Assembly: GCF_033101155.1 (NCBI RefSeq)
Contig: NZ_JAWMPX010000027.1
Span: forward strand, 1 to 64,000
From: Tropicimonas sp033101155
GTDB lineage: Bacteria; Pseudomonadota; Alphaproteobacteria; Rhodobacterales; Rhodobacteraceae
Length of the DNA stretch: 64,000 nt
Direction: 5' to 3'
Shown here: positions 37,622 to 47,500 of the stretch, one piece after another
Position numbering within the stretch: the first letter of the stretch is position 1
Layout of the letters: each line of letters begins with the position of its first letter
Notes under the pieces: generated by a model
The model's input: only the letters and a program-made list of their open reading frames with translations
What the model was told of the DNA's origin: nothing
The model's database searches: none
Made by a program: the position numbers and the translations under genes

Positions 37622-38068
37622 ATGTTCGCCTCCTTTCTCTTTGCCCTGATGGCCGGTTTCGTGACGCCATATGTGGAGCGCCCGCTGGGCGACGCGCTCG
37701 GGCGTATCGACGGCATGGCGCTCTGGCTCGGCGTTCAGGAACTGCGCGCAATCACTTTCGGGGCGATGCTGCTGCTGGCCGCACTCCTGGTCTGGCTGGT
37801 GGGGGCGGACAGTTCCGCCTTCCTGCTGGTGCTCGGCGGGCTTCTTGGGCTCTTCGGCAAGGATATTGTGGCGGTGCTGCGCGATCCGGCCGGGGCGGCG
37901 GGCAAGGATGATGACAACTGGGATGGCGAGATCGCGGCCCCCGGCACACGCCGCACCCTCGGCACTGATGGCGAGGCCGGGGCGACACGCGAAGAAGAGA
38001 CATTGCGGGCGGTTCAGGAGGCGGTTCAGTCGCCGGAACCGGCCCCCGAGAAGGAGAGTGAGAAATGA
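37622..38068 (+). CDS. Unknown membrane protein between ureA and ureB
   Basis: The 148-residue protein has three hydrophobic segments (MFASFLFALMAGFVTPYV, ITFGAMLLLAALLVWLVG, SAFLLVLGGLLGLFG) and an acidic, charged C-terminal tail. I do not recognise the family. It overlaps the ureB start (ATGA, 38065-38068), so it is translationally coupled with urease. A role in urea or nickel transport is conceivable, but it does not resemble Yut, UreI or HupE, and the small size argues against a transporter acting alone. Confidence 0.75.
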   Translation: MFASFLFALMAGFVTPYVERPLGDALGRIDGMALWLGVQELRAITFGAMLLLAALLVWLVGADSSAFLLVLGGLLGLFGKDIVAVLRDPAGAAGKDDDNWDGEIAAPGTRRTLGTDGEAGATREEETLRAVQEAVQSPEPAPEKESEK

Positions 38069-38370
38069 TCCCTGGTGAAATCATGACCGTCCCGGGCGAG
38101 ATCACCCTCAACGAGGGCCGCGCGGCCATCACGCTGATGGTGGCCAATACCGGCGACCGTCCGGTGCAGGTCGGCAGTCACTACCATTTCGCCGAGACCA
38201 ACTCGGCGCTGGACTTCGACCGGGAGGCCGCAAAGGGCTGCCGGCTCGACATTGCCGCGGGGACCGCGGTGCGTTTCGAACCCGGCCAGAGCCGGGAAGT
38301 GTCCCTGGTGCCGCTCGCGGGCGCGCGCCGGGTCTTTGGTTTCAATCAGGCGGTCATGGGAAAGCTCTGA
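38065..38370 (+). CDS. ureB: Urease beta subunit
   Basis: The 101-residue protein is a standard UreB (IPGEIMTVPGEITLNEG at the start, NTGDRPVQVGSHYHFAETN in the middle). It overlaps the preceding membrane-protein gene by four bases. The catalytic subunit gene ureC comes 1.3 kb later, after three small non-urease genes. Confidence 0.97.
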   Translation: MIPGEIMTVPGEITLNEGRAAITLMVANTGDRPVQVGSHYHFAETNSALDFDREAAKGCRLDIAAGTAVRFEPGQSREVSLVPLAGARRVFGFNQAVMGKL

Positions 38371-38434
38371 CGAGCGTGACAGCCGACGATCCGCCCAGTC
38401 ATGGGCGGCAGATGACAATTCAGGAGTTGATGAG

Positions 38435-39106
38435 ATGTTCCAATATATGACCCCGGTCGATTTCATGCGCACGAGTATGACGATGTGGAGCAAGACCGCC
38501 GAGCTGCAGCTCGAGATGATGCGGCTTTCGATGGGAATGGCCGATAGCTGGACCGGCGGCGCGATGACGCCGAAGCCGGAGCTGATGAAGTATTTCACGC
38601 CGACCGGCATGTCCTCCGAGACCCAGAAGGCGACCGTCGCACCCGCGCCGAAGCCGGCAGCGAAGTCGCCTGCCGCTCCGAAACCGGCTGCCAAGGCGCC
38701 GGCCCGCAAGCCGGCCCGCACCGCTGCCAAGCCGACCGCCAAGGTCGTTCCGCTGGAGACGCCGAAGCCGGCAACGAAGGACGCGAAGGACGTGGCGAAG
38801 CCGGTGGCGAAAGTCGTCAAGGAAGAGGTGAAGGCCGAGGCTCCGTCGAAGCCCGCGCCGCGTCGCCGCGCGCCGTCCAAGCCCAAGACTCCTGCGACAT
38901 TGACCAAGGCCGCCGCGCCGGTCGCGGAGGTCAAGCCCGCGACCAAGCCGGCACCGCGCGCCAAACCCGCTCCGAAGGCCAAACCGGCTGAGTCGGTCCC
39001 GGCTGTCGAGGCGGTCGCGAAGCCCGCGCCGCGCCGTCGGGCGCCCGCGAAGAAACCCGTTGCGGCCAAGTCTACCCCGGCTGCGACGAAGAAGGATGAC
39101 GCGTGA
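38435..39106 (+). CDS. Phasin-like / histone-H1-like Ala-Lys-Pro-rich protein in the urease operon
   Basis: The 223-residue protein has two parts. Residues 1-60 are amphipathic helix-like and methionine-rich (MFQYMTPVDFMRTSMTMWSK), recalling phasins that coat polyhydroxyalkanoate granules. Residues 65-223 are low complexity, rich in Ala, Lys and Pro with repeats of the KPAPRRRAP type (two clear copies), recalling histone H1-like tails that bind DNA or link granules to the nucleoid. It sits between ureB and the next small genes. Together with a PhaR-type site at the operon start, a granule-associated role is plausible, but the family assignment is by appearance only. Confidence 0.7.
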   Translation: MFQYMTPVDFMRTSMTMWSKTAELQLEMMRLSMGMADSWTGGAMTPKPELMKYFTPTGMSSETQKATVAPAPKPAAKSPAAPKPAAKAPARKPARTAAKPTAKVVPLETPKPATKDAKDVAKPVAKVVKEEVKAEAPSKPAPRRRAPSKPKTPATLTKAAAPVAEVKPATKPAPRAKPAPKAKPAESVPAVEAVAKPAPRRRAPAKKPVAAKSTPAATKKDDA

Positions 39107-39193
39107 TCGCTAACAGCGCAGATTCCGCCCTTGCGCTTCGCGGAAGAGAGATTACCTTGTGTGGCAGTCAGAAACAGCCAGACAAGGCCTCTC

Positions 39194-39295
39194 ATGCGTC
39201 TGCTCACCCTGATCGACCGTCTCCTTGGACTGCTGGCGCCTGCGCCGCAGCCCATTCCGATCCCTGTGCGGGATCCCAAGGGGCCTCGTCGCTGA
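39194..39295 (+). CDS. Possible 33-residue protein in the urease operon
   Basis: A short frame reads MRLLTLIDRLLGLLAPAPQP and continues with a proline/arginine tail to a TGA at 39293-39295. The amphipathic N-terminus resembles small membrane-associated peptides, and AAGG precedes the ATG at a reasonable distance. It fills part of the gap between the Ala/Lys/Pro-rich gene and the next small gene. It may be a chance frame. Confidence 0.35.
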   Translation: MRLLTLIDRLLGLLAPAPQPIPIPVRDPKGPRR

Positions 39296-39314
39296 GCCAC
39301 TCCCGGGGGCGCGC

Positions 39315-39635
39315 ATGACGACGCCCGTATCCCCGACAGCCAACGAGTTTTCACGCGACCTTCTCGATACCGGGATGGAAGCGACCATGCTTGCCGTTGA
39401 GGCGAACATGGTCGTTGCCTATCGGACCGGGGCGTTTTGCGGCTTCCGGCCGATGAGCGGTGCGGAAATCCATCGGATGTTCGCCGAAAAACCGCCGGCC
39501 TTCGCCGCCGCGGCCATGGCCGCCGGGCTGACCGCTTTTGGCGGTCAGCGTCCGGATCAGGTTATCGCCGCCGCGCTGCACCCGCTTCGCACAGAAACCA
39601 ACAGGAACCTTCGTCGCCTTGGCGGCGAGGCCTGA
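39315..39635 (+). CDS. Unknown small Ala-rich protein before ureC
   Basis: The 106-residue protein is predicted largely helical (DTGMEATMLAVEANMVVAYR and FAAAAMAAGLTAFGG), with an Ala-rich C-terminal half; no cysteine pair or membrane segment is clear. I do not recognise it with certainty; composition and position suggest a granule-associated or phasin-like small protein. The ATG at 39315 gives this length. It ends 26 bases before ureC and is in the same transcript. Confidence 0.6.
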   Translation: MTTPVSPTANEFSRDLLDTGMEATMLAVEANMVVAYRTGAFCGFRPMSGAEIHRMFAEKPPAFAAAAMAAGLTAFGGQRPDQVIAAALHPLRTETNRNLRRLGGEA

Positions 39636-39661
39636 AGACCAACCGACCCGAGAGGCCAGTC

Positions 39662-41371
<1,710 letters not shown>

Positions 41372-41566
41372 TCGTCTGCCGACGCAAGGCGGGGCGGGAT
41401 GTCGGCCCGTTTTGCGCTCGGAGGGGTGGCTGGGTTGAGTCGTAGGACGACGCCTTGACTGAGCACTTCTGGGCGCTGACACGGCTTGCGGCGCACGAAT
41501 TTGCATTCGCAGCGAAGGGCCGCACCGTCCGCACAGCAGCAAAGTGCCGCCGACTTTATATCGCGA

Positions 41567-42181
41567 TCAAAGCCCACCTTCGCGCCGAATGAAGGCAACG
41601 ATCTCCTCAACCCCCATCCCACTGCGCAGCGCCGCCATGACGAAAGGCCGTGCCCCTCGTGCCGCCGCCGCATCGCGTTCGAGTTGGACGGGATCGACCC
41701 CGACATGCGGGGCGAGATCGGTCTTGTTCACCACGAGCAGGTCCGACCGGGTCACGCCCGGCCCCTTCTTGCGCGGGATGTCCTGCCCGGCGGCGGTGTC
41801 GATCACATAGAGCGTCAGATCCGCCAGTTCCGGGCTGAAAGTCGCGGCCAGGTTGTCGCCGCCCGACTCGATCAGAACCAGGTCCAGATCCGGGAACCGG
41901 GTCACCAGCTCATCGATGGCGGCGAGATTGATCGAGGCATCTTCGCGGATCGCTGTATGCGGACAGCCGCCTGTCTCTACACCGCGCACCCGCTCGCTCG
42001 GCAGGAGCTGTGCGCGCATGAGGAAATCGGCATCCTCCCGCGTGTAGATGTCGTTGGTGACCACGGCCATCGAGACCTCGTCCGCCAGCGCCTTGCAAAG
42101 CTCCGCCGACAGGGTGGTCTTGCCGGCGCCGACCGGGCCGCCGATGCCGACGCGCAAGGGTCCGTTGGGGCTGCTCATCAC
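41567..42181 (-). CDS. ureG: Urease accessory GTPase UreG
   Basis: UreG is the GTPase that powers nickel insertion into urease. The 204-residue protein has P-loop GGPVGAGKT (14-22), the nickel-binding CPH motif in VETGGCPHTAIREDASINLA (about 70-90) and the guanine-specificity NKTDLAPHVG stretch. It is the last gene of the minus-strand ureE-ureF-ureG unit, 18 bases after ureF. Confidence 0.95.
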   Translation of the reverse strand: MMSSPNGPLRVGIGGPVGAGKTTLSAELCKALADEVSMAVVTNDIYTREDADFLMRAQLLPSERVRGVETGGCPHTAIREDASINLAAIDELVTRFPDLDLVLIESGGDNLAATFSPELADLTLYVIDTAAGQDIPRKKGPGVTRSDLLVVNKTDLAPHVGVDPVQLERDAAAARGARPFVMAALRSGMGVEEIVAFIRREGGL

Positions 42182-42199
42182 TGTCTCTCCGTCTATTGG

Positions 42200-42853
42200 T
42201 CAGCTCCGGAAGAGCCGAACCTCCTGTTCCTCGTGGCGGATCGCGGCGAGATCCGCGCCGAAGGCTGCGCTGCCGATATCTTCGAGAGAGGCCTCAACAG
42301 AAGCCTCCGCAACCGCGACAATTGCCTCTTTCAGCCGCGCCAGCACCGCTTGCCCGTCGCTTTGGCCGAGAGGGATGAACCGGATGCCTGCCGAAGCGAG
42401 GTTGCCCATGAAGCTATGCAGGTAGAGCGCCACGACCTGCGCGGGTGCAAGCGGCAACTCCGCCGCCGCCACGCCGAGTGCGACCGGCAGCGGGCGTTCC
42501 GGCACTGTGCTCCCGGTCATCGCATTCACGGTGCGGGTGAAGGCGGCGCCCTGCGCCTGCGTTTCCTGCCAGCGCTCCCGCGACGTCGCCAGCGCCTCGG
42601 CCAGATCGGCCAGTGCACCGGCCTGATCCGGCGCGCGCAGGGCATGGGCGAGCAGGATCGCGTCGCTGCGGCCTGCGCCCTGCGTGAGAATAACGGTGAG
42701 CCAGCGTTCGAGGCTTGTCGCGTCCCGGACCGTCTCGTCCGCGATCGCCGTTTCGAGTCCGTGCGAATAGGCGAAGGCGCCGAGCGGGAAGGCCGGCGAA
42801 AGCCATTGCGTCAGCTGCAGCAAAGCGGATGTTGTCTCGGACTCAGTGCTCAT
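42200..42853 (-). CDS. ureF: Urease accessory protein UreF
   Basis: UreF works with UreD and UreG in nickel delivery. The 217-residue all-helical protein shows LQLTQWLSPAFPLGAFAYSH (about 12-31), HGLETAI, and a FIPLGQSDGQAVLA segment. The start at 42853 is preferred over an upstream frame because it gives the usual start and overlaps the end of ureE by 11 bases. Confidence 0.9.
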   Translation of the reverse strand: MSTESETTSALLQLTQWLSPAFPLGAFAYSHGLETAIADETVRDATSLERWLTVILTQGAGRSDAILLAHALRAPDQAGALADLAEALATSRERWQETQAQGAAFTRTVNAMTGSTVPERPLPVALGVAAAELPLAPAQVVALYLHSFMGNLASAGIRFIPLGQSDGQAVLARLKEAIVAVAEASVEASLEDIGSAAFGADLAAIRHEEQEVRLFRS

Positions 42854-43313
42854 GCGCGTGATGCCCGTCCTCGCCATGGCTGTGTCCCAACGTCCGGCCG
42901 TGCCCATAGGCGCCGCCTTCCGGGGTGAAGGGCGCGGAGATCGGCGCGACCGTGGCGCCGAGCCCTTCCAGCATCTGCGCCAGCACCCGATCCTCCCGGA
43001 TCAACAGCCGGTCAGCCTCGATCCGGCAGGGTGTGTGGCGGTTGCCGACATGCCAGGCCAGCCGCGCAAGGTTCGCCCCGGTCACGGAGAGGAGCGGCTC
43101 CTGCGCCGCGACGATTGCGACATGCGCACCGCTTTCCAGCACCAGCGCATCGCCATCCTCGAGCGAGACCGTTTCCGGCAGGTCCACGAGCAGATCCGTT
43201 CCGGACGCCGTCTCCAACCGTTTGCGCCTCAGGAAGCGACCCTCGTAATCCAGAAGCACGGAATCGACGGTTTCTGAGCCTGATTGCCGCTCGACCCTGA
43301 CTGCCCGCTCCAT
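42843..43313 (-). CDS. ureE: Urease accessory metallochaperone UreE
   Basis: UreE carries nickel to the urease assembly complex. The 156-residue protein has an N-terminal peptide-binding domain, a metal-binding domain with AWHVGNRHTPCRIEADRLLI (about 90-109) and a short His-rich tail (HGRTLGHSHGEDGHHAHEH, seven His) that can store nickel. It starts the minus-strand urease block and overlaps ureF. Confidence 0.93.
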   Translation of the reverse strand: MERAVRVERQSGSETVDSVLLDYEGRFLRRKRLETASGTDLLVDLPETVSLEDGDALVLESGAHVAIVAAQEPLLSVTGANLARLAWHVGNRHTPCRIEADRLLIREDRVLAQMLEGLGATVAPISAPFTPEGGAYGHGRTLGHSHGEDGHHAHEH

Positions 43314-43397
43314 CTGTCGCTCCCGCCTCTGGTTCCGATCGCGAGAGCCTAGCCGCCGCGCTGCAGCATGTGAAGCCCAACCCGGGTATTTGTGGAG

Positions 43398-44009
43398 TCA
43401 GGGCGGGGTCAGGCTGAAGCGTTCAGGCGCGTAAGGCTGCGTGCCGCCGTCAGGGTCCATCCGCGCCAGTTCCAGCGAGAGGCCGAGCTCTGGAAGATGC
43501 GTCATCATCGAGGTGAAGAAATCCGCGTCCCAGTGATAGGTCAGCAGGATCGGAAAGCCTTGATACGGGCAGCCAGCGATAGTGATCGCGGCGAGACTGC
43601 CGCTCTTCATCTCGATGACTTCTTCTTCCGACTCGGTGCCGTCGGCGAAGCGATTCATTGCCGTGACGGTCATTTCCGTATCGGGGCGCACGGGCATCTT
43701 CTCATGCAACCCGCCCGGGAAACGCGACAGGATGCGGCTGTTTTCCAGCTCTTCGTCGCCGTCGAGATTCACCTCGTCGATGATGAAGACACCGCCCATC
43801 GAGATCATCCGGAACTCGCCTTCCCCATCGGGAAAGCGCGTTGTCTCCTGGATCATTCCAGCCCCCAGCCAGCGCAGGCCAACGGTGCCGCCATCGGGAT
43901 AGGTGGCGTAGGCCGTCGCGCCCTGATCGAGCTCAGCGCGGGTCGGGCAGTCCGTCGCCATGGCTGACCCCGGCAGACCCGCCAGAACCAGTATCGAGAG
44001 TAAACGCAT
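43398..44009 (-). CDS. Unknown secreted protein (203 aa)
   Basis: A signal peptide is visible (MRLLSILVLAGLPGSAMATD, cleavage near AMA-TD). The mature protein is acidic, beta-rich by appearance, and has two cysteines (TDCPTRAE at the mature N-terminus and TIAGCPYQG) that could bridge. I do not recognise the family. It lies upstream of ureE on the same strand with 84 bases between, so co-transcription with ureEFG is possible. Confidence 0.7.
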   Translation of the reverse strand: MRLLSILVLAGLPGSAMATDCPTRAELDQGATAYATYPDGGTVGLRWLGAGMIQETTRFPDGEGEFRMISMGGVFIIDEVNLDGDEELENSRILSRFPGGLHEKMPVRPDTEMTVTAMNRFADGTESEEEVIEMKSGSLAAITIAGCPYQGFPILLTYHWDADFFTSMMTHLPELGLSLELARMDPDGGTQPYAPERFSLTPP

Positions 44010-44091
44010 GCGTATCGCCTCAGCGGGCCAGGTTCCGGCCCCATCTCAGCGCAGCTATCACGGTGGTGTCAAAATGGCGATGTCGACCGGA

Positions 44092-44373
44092 TCAGCCGGC
44101 GGTCATTCCGTCCCGAAGCGGGTCTTCGGCAACAGTCTCGCGGCGGATCGGGCCGTTATAGAGCGGGCCGGCATAGAGGTGCTGCAGCATGGTGGCGCGG
44201 GTCATTCCGCGCTCCGCGAGCTGTTCGTCGCCGAGGCTTTGGAGAATCCGGACCTGGTCGATCCGCGCGGCCTGCCGACCCGGCGCGATGATCATCTCCC
44301 ACAGCCCCCGCAGCGGTGAAAACAGTACCTGCGCGATGGAAATCTCGGTCTCGGTGCTCTGGCTGGTCCGCAT
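44092..44373 (-). CDS. Small DUF1127-like protein under a PhaR-type site
   Basis: The 93-residue protein contains the DUF1127-like motif (ILQSLGDEQLAERGMTRATM, about 43-62) that in other alphaproteobacterial proteins supports phosphate, carbon or RNA-related responses; function here is unknown. Two starts are possible: ATG 44403 lies inside the CTGCAATGCAG palindrome, while ATG 44373 is preceded by GGGAG six bases upstream. I prefer 44373, leaving the palindrome in the 5' region. It is upstream of the secreted-protein gene on the same strand. Confidence 0.65.
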   Translation of the reverse strand: MRTSQSTETEISIAQVLFSPLRGLWEMIIAPGRQAARIDQVRILQSLGDEQLAERGMTRATMLQHLYAGPLYNGPIRRETVAEDPLRDGMTAG

Positions 44374-44397
44374 CCCGGCGCTCCCGGCTTCGTGTTT

Positions 44398-44413
44398 CTG
44401 CATTGCAGCATTT
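44398..44413. promoter_or_regulatory. PhaR-type palindrome before the DUF1127-like gene
   Basis: The plus-strand bases CTGCATTGCAGCATTT are identical to 36416-36431 in front of ureD, and contain the CTGC-N3-GCAG core at 44398-44408. It lies 25 bases upstream of the preferred start of the minus-strand DUF1127-like gene. Two exact 16-base matches in the window, both at gene starts, support an operator function. Confidence 0.55.
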
Positions 44414-44555
44414 CTTAGGGGGAGATGGAGCCGTTGTCAATTTGTGGACGGGGCGGCCGTTTGCATCAGTTGCGCCCCAAGCCGTGCCAATGAGCCCTCA
44501 GGTCCAATGTCCGCATGCGGATCAAAATGCCCTGCATGGGCATCGATTTCCGGGT

Positions 44556-44579
44556 GGCGGCGCGAAACATCGCGCCGCC
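44556..44579 (-). terminator. Strong hairpin after the pyruvate carboxylase gene
   Basis: On the minus strand GGCGGCGCGA-TGTT-TCGCGCCGCC forms a perfect 10-bp stem, starting eight bases past the pyc stop. No T-tract follows, so it may work as a Rho-assisted terminator or as 3' end protection. Confidence 0.5.
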
Positions 44580-44586
44580 CGCTGTT

Positions 44587-47500
44587 TTACTCCAGCTCGA
44601 TCAGAAGATCCTTGGCATCGACCTGTTCGCCGGCATGGACATGGACCGCTTTCACAACGGCGTCGCGCTCGGCATGGATGCCGGTCTCCATCTTCATTGC
44701 CTCGATGGTCACCATCAGGTCGCCGGTCGTGACATGTTGTCCGGGCTTCACGCCCACGGAGGCAATGGAGCCGGGCATCGGCGCGCCGATATGGTCCGCA
44801 TTCGTGATGTCGGCCTTCGGGCGGACGGCCACGGCGCCTTGCATCTTGCGGTCCGGCACGCGGATGGTGCGCGGCTCGCCATTGAGCTCGAAGAAGACCT
44901 TCACCTCGCCTTCCTCATTGGTCTCCGAGACCGCCTGCATGCGGATCTCCAGCGTCTTGGCGGCTTCGATGGCCGGCGCGATCTGCTCGGAGGGCTGCAT
45001 GCCGTAGAAATAGGCATGGGTCGGCAGGACACGGACCGGGCCATATTCGTCATGCCGGGTCACGTAATCGGCGAAGACCTTGGGATACATAAGGTAGCCG
45101 TTCATGTCCTCGTCATCTGGCTCGAAGCCGAACTTGGCCTTCATCTCGGCGCGCACGGCGTCGAGGTCGACCGGCGGGACATTCTTGCCGGGCCGTTCGA
45201 CCGACGGCGTCTCGCCCTTGAGGATCTTGGACTGCAACGCCTCGGGCCAACCGCCGGGAGGCTGACCAAGCGCACCACGCATCATGTCGATCACGGAATC
45301 CGGGAAGGCGACATCGCGTTCCGGGTTCTCGACATCGGCGCGGGTCAGGCCTTGGGAGACCATCATCAACGCCATGTCACCGACGACCTTCGAACTGGGC
45401 GTGACCTTCACGATATCGCCGAACATCTGGTTCACCTCGGCATAGACATGCGCAACCTCGTGCCAGCGCTCTTCCAGCCCCATGGAGCGGGCCTGCGCCT
45501 TGAGATTGGTGAATTGTCCGCCGGGCATCTCGTGCAGGTAGACCTCGGAGGCCGGGGCCTGCATGCCGCTTTCGAAGGCGACATAATGGCTGCGCACGGC
45601 TTCGAAATAGTTGGAGATCTGGCGGATCTCCTCGATATCGAGACCGGTATCGCGCTCGGTATGGGCGAGCGCCTCGACAACCGTGCCGAGCGTGGCCTGG
45701 CTGGTGTTGCCGGAGAAGGCATCCATGGCGCAATCCACCGCGTCCACACCGCTTTCAGAGGCCGCGAGGATGGTCGCGCAGGCGATGCCGGCAGTGTCAT
45801 GGGTGTGGAAGTGGATCGGCAGCCCGACCTCTTCTTTCAGCGTCTTGATCAGCACGCGCGCGGCGGCGGGCTTGAGCAGGCCGGCCATGTCCTTGAGCCC
45901 GAGGATATGGGCGCCGGCGGCCTTCAGCTCTTTGGCCGTGGCGACATAGTATTTCAGGTCGTATTTGGCGCGGTCCGGGTTCAGGATATCGCCCGTGTAG
46001 CAGACCGTGCCTTCGCAGACCTTGTTGTTCTCGACCACCGCATCCATGGCGACGCGCATGTTCTCGACCCAGTTCAGGCTGTCGAAGACGCGGAACACGT
46101 CAACGCCGGTCTCGGCGGCCTGCTTGACGAAAGCCTGCACGACATTGTCGGGGTAGTTCGTGTACCCGACACCATTGGCCCCGCGCAGCAGCATTTGCGT
46201 CATAAGGTTCGGCATCGCGGCGCGCAGCTCGCGCAGGCGCTGCCAGGGGCATTCCTGCAGGAACCGATAAGCCACGTCGAAGGTCGCGCCGCCCCAGCAT
46301 TCGACCGAGAAAAGCTGCGGCAGGTTGGCCGAATAGGCCGGGGCCACGTTGATCATGTCGATCGAGCGCATGCGGGTGGCCAGGAGCGACTGGTGGCCGT
46401 CGCGCATCGTGGTGTCGGTGATCAGGAGCTGTTTTTGATCCGCCATCCAGTCGGCCACGGCCTGCGGGCCGAACTCCTCGAGGATGTTGCGCGTACCCGG
46501 CACCGGCTTGCGGGTCTGCAGCGGCGGCACTTGCGGCTGGCGGATATCGGCGGGCGGCCGGGCGCGGCCGGCGACATCCGGATGGCCGTTCACGGTGATG
46601 TCGGCGATGTAGTTCAGGAGCTTGGTCGCGCGGTCCTTGCGCGCCGGGAAGTGGAAGAGCTCGGCCGTCTCGTCGATGAACTTGGTGTGGTACTCGTTGT
46701 TGAGGAACATCGGATGCGCGAGCAGGTTCTCGACGAAGGCGATATTGGTGGCCACGCCTCGGATGCGGAACTCGCGCAGGGCGCGGTCCATCCGGGCGAT
46801 CGCGTCCTCGGGGGTGGGCGCCCAGACGGTCACCTTCTCCAGCAGCGAATCGTAATAGCGGGTGATGACGGCGCCGGTATAGGCCGTGCCGCCATCGAGG
46901 CGAACGCCCATGCCGGTGGCGCCGCGATAGCCGGTGATGCGGCCGTAGTCGGGGATGAAGTTGTTGCGCGGATCCTCGGTGGTGATCCGGCATTGCATGG
47001 CGTGGCCGTCGAGCTTGACGTCATATTGCGACGCCGTACCGGTGGCTTCGATGAGGCTCTTGCCTTCGGTGACAAGGATCTGGGCCCGCACGATGTCGAT
47101 CCCGGTGATCTCTTCGGTCACGGTATGCTCGACCTGCACGCGTGGGTTCACCTCAATGAAGTAGAACTCGCCGGTGTCCATATCCATGAGGAACTCGACC
47201 GTGCCCGCGCATTGGTAGTCCACATGTTCGCAGATGCGCTTGCCGAGATTGCAGATCTTCTCGCGTTGGGCGCTCGACAGGTAGGGCGCGGGGGCGCGTT
47301 CGACGACCTTCTGGTTGCGGCGTTGAACAGAGCAGTCGCGCTCGTAAAGATGGTAGATGCGGCCATGGTGGTCGCCGAGGATCTGCACTTCCACATGGCG
47401 GGCGCGCTGGATCATCTTCTCCAGGAAGCCCTCGCCATTGCCAAAGGCGGCCTCGGCCTCGCGCCGCCCTTCGAGCACCTTCTCGACCAGCTCGTCCTCG

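Noticed and set aside
38640..39060. CRISPR-like or tandem DNA repeat
   Set aside because: The repetition is imperfect and follows codon periods of an Ala/Lys/Pro-rich protein; spacers and identical repeats are absent.
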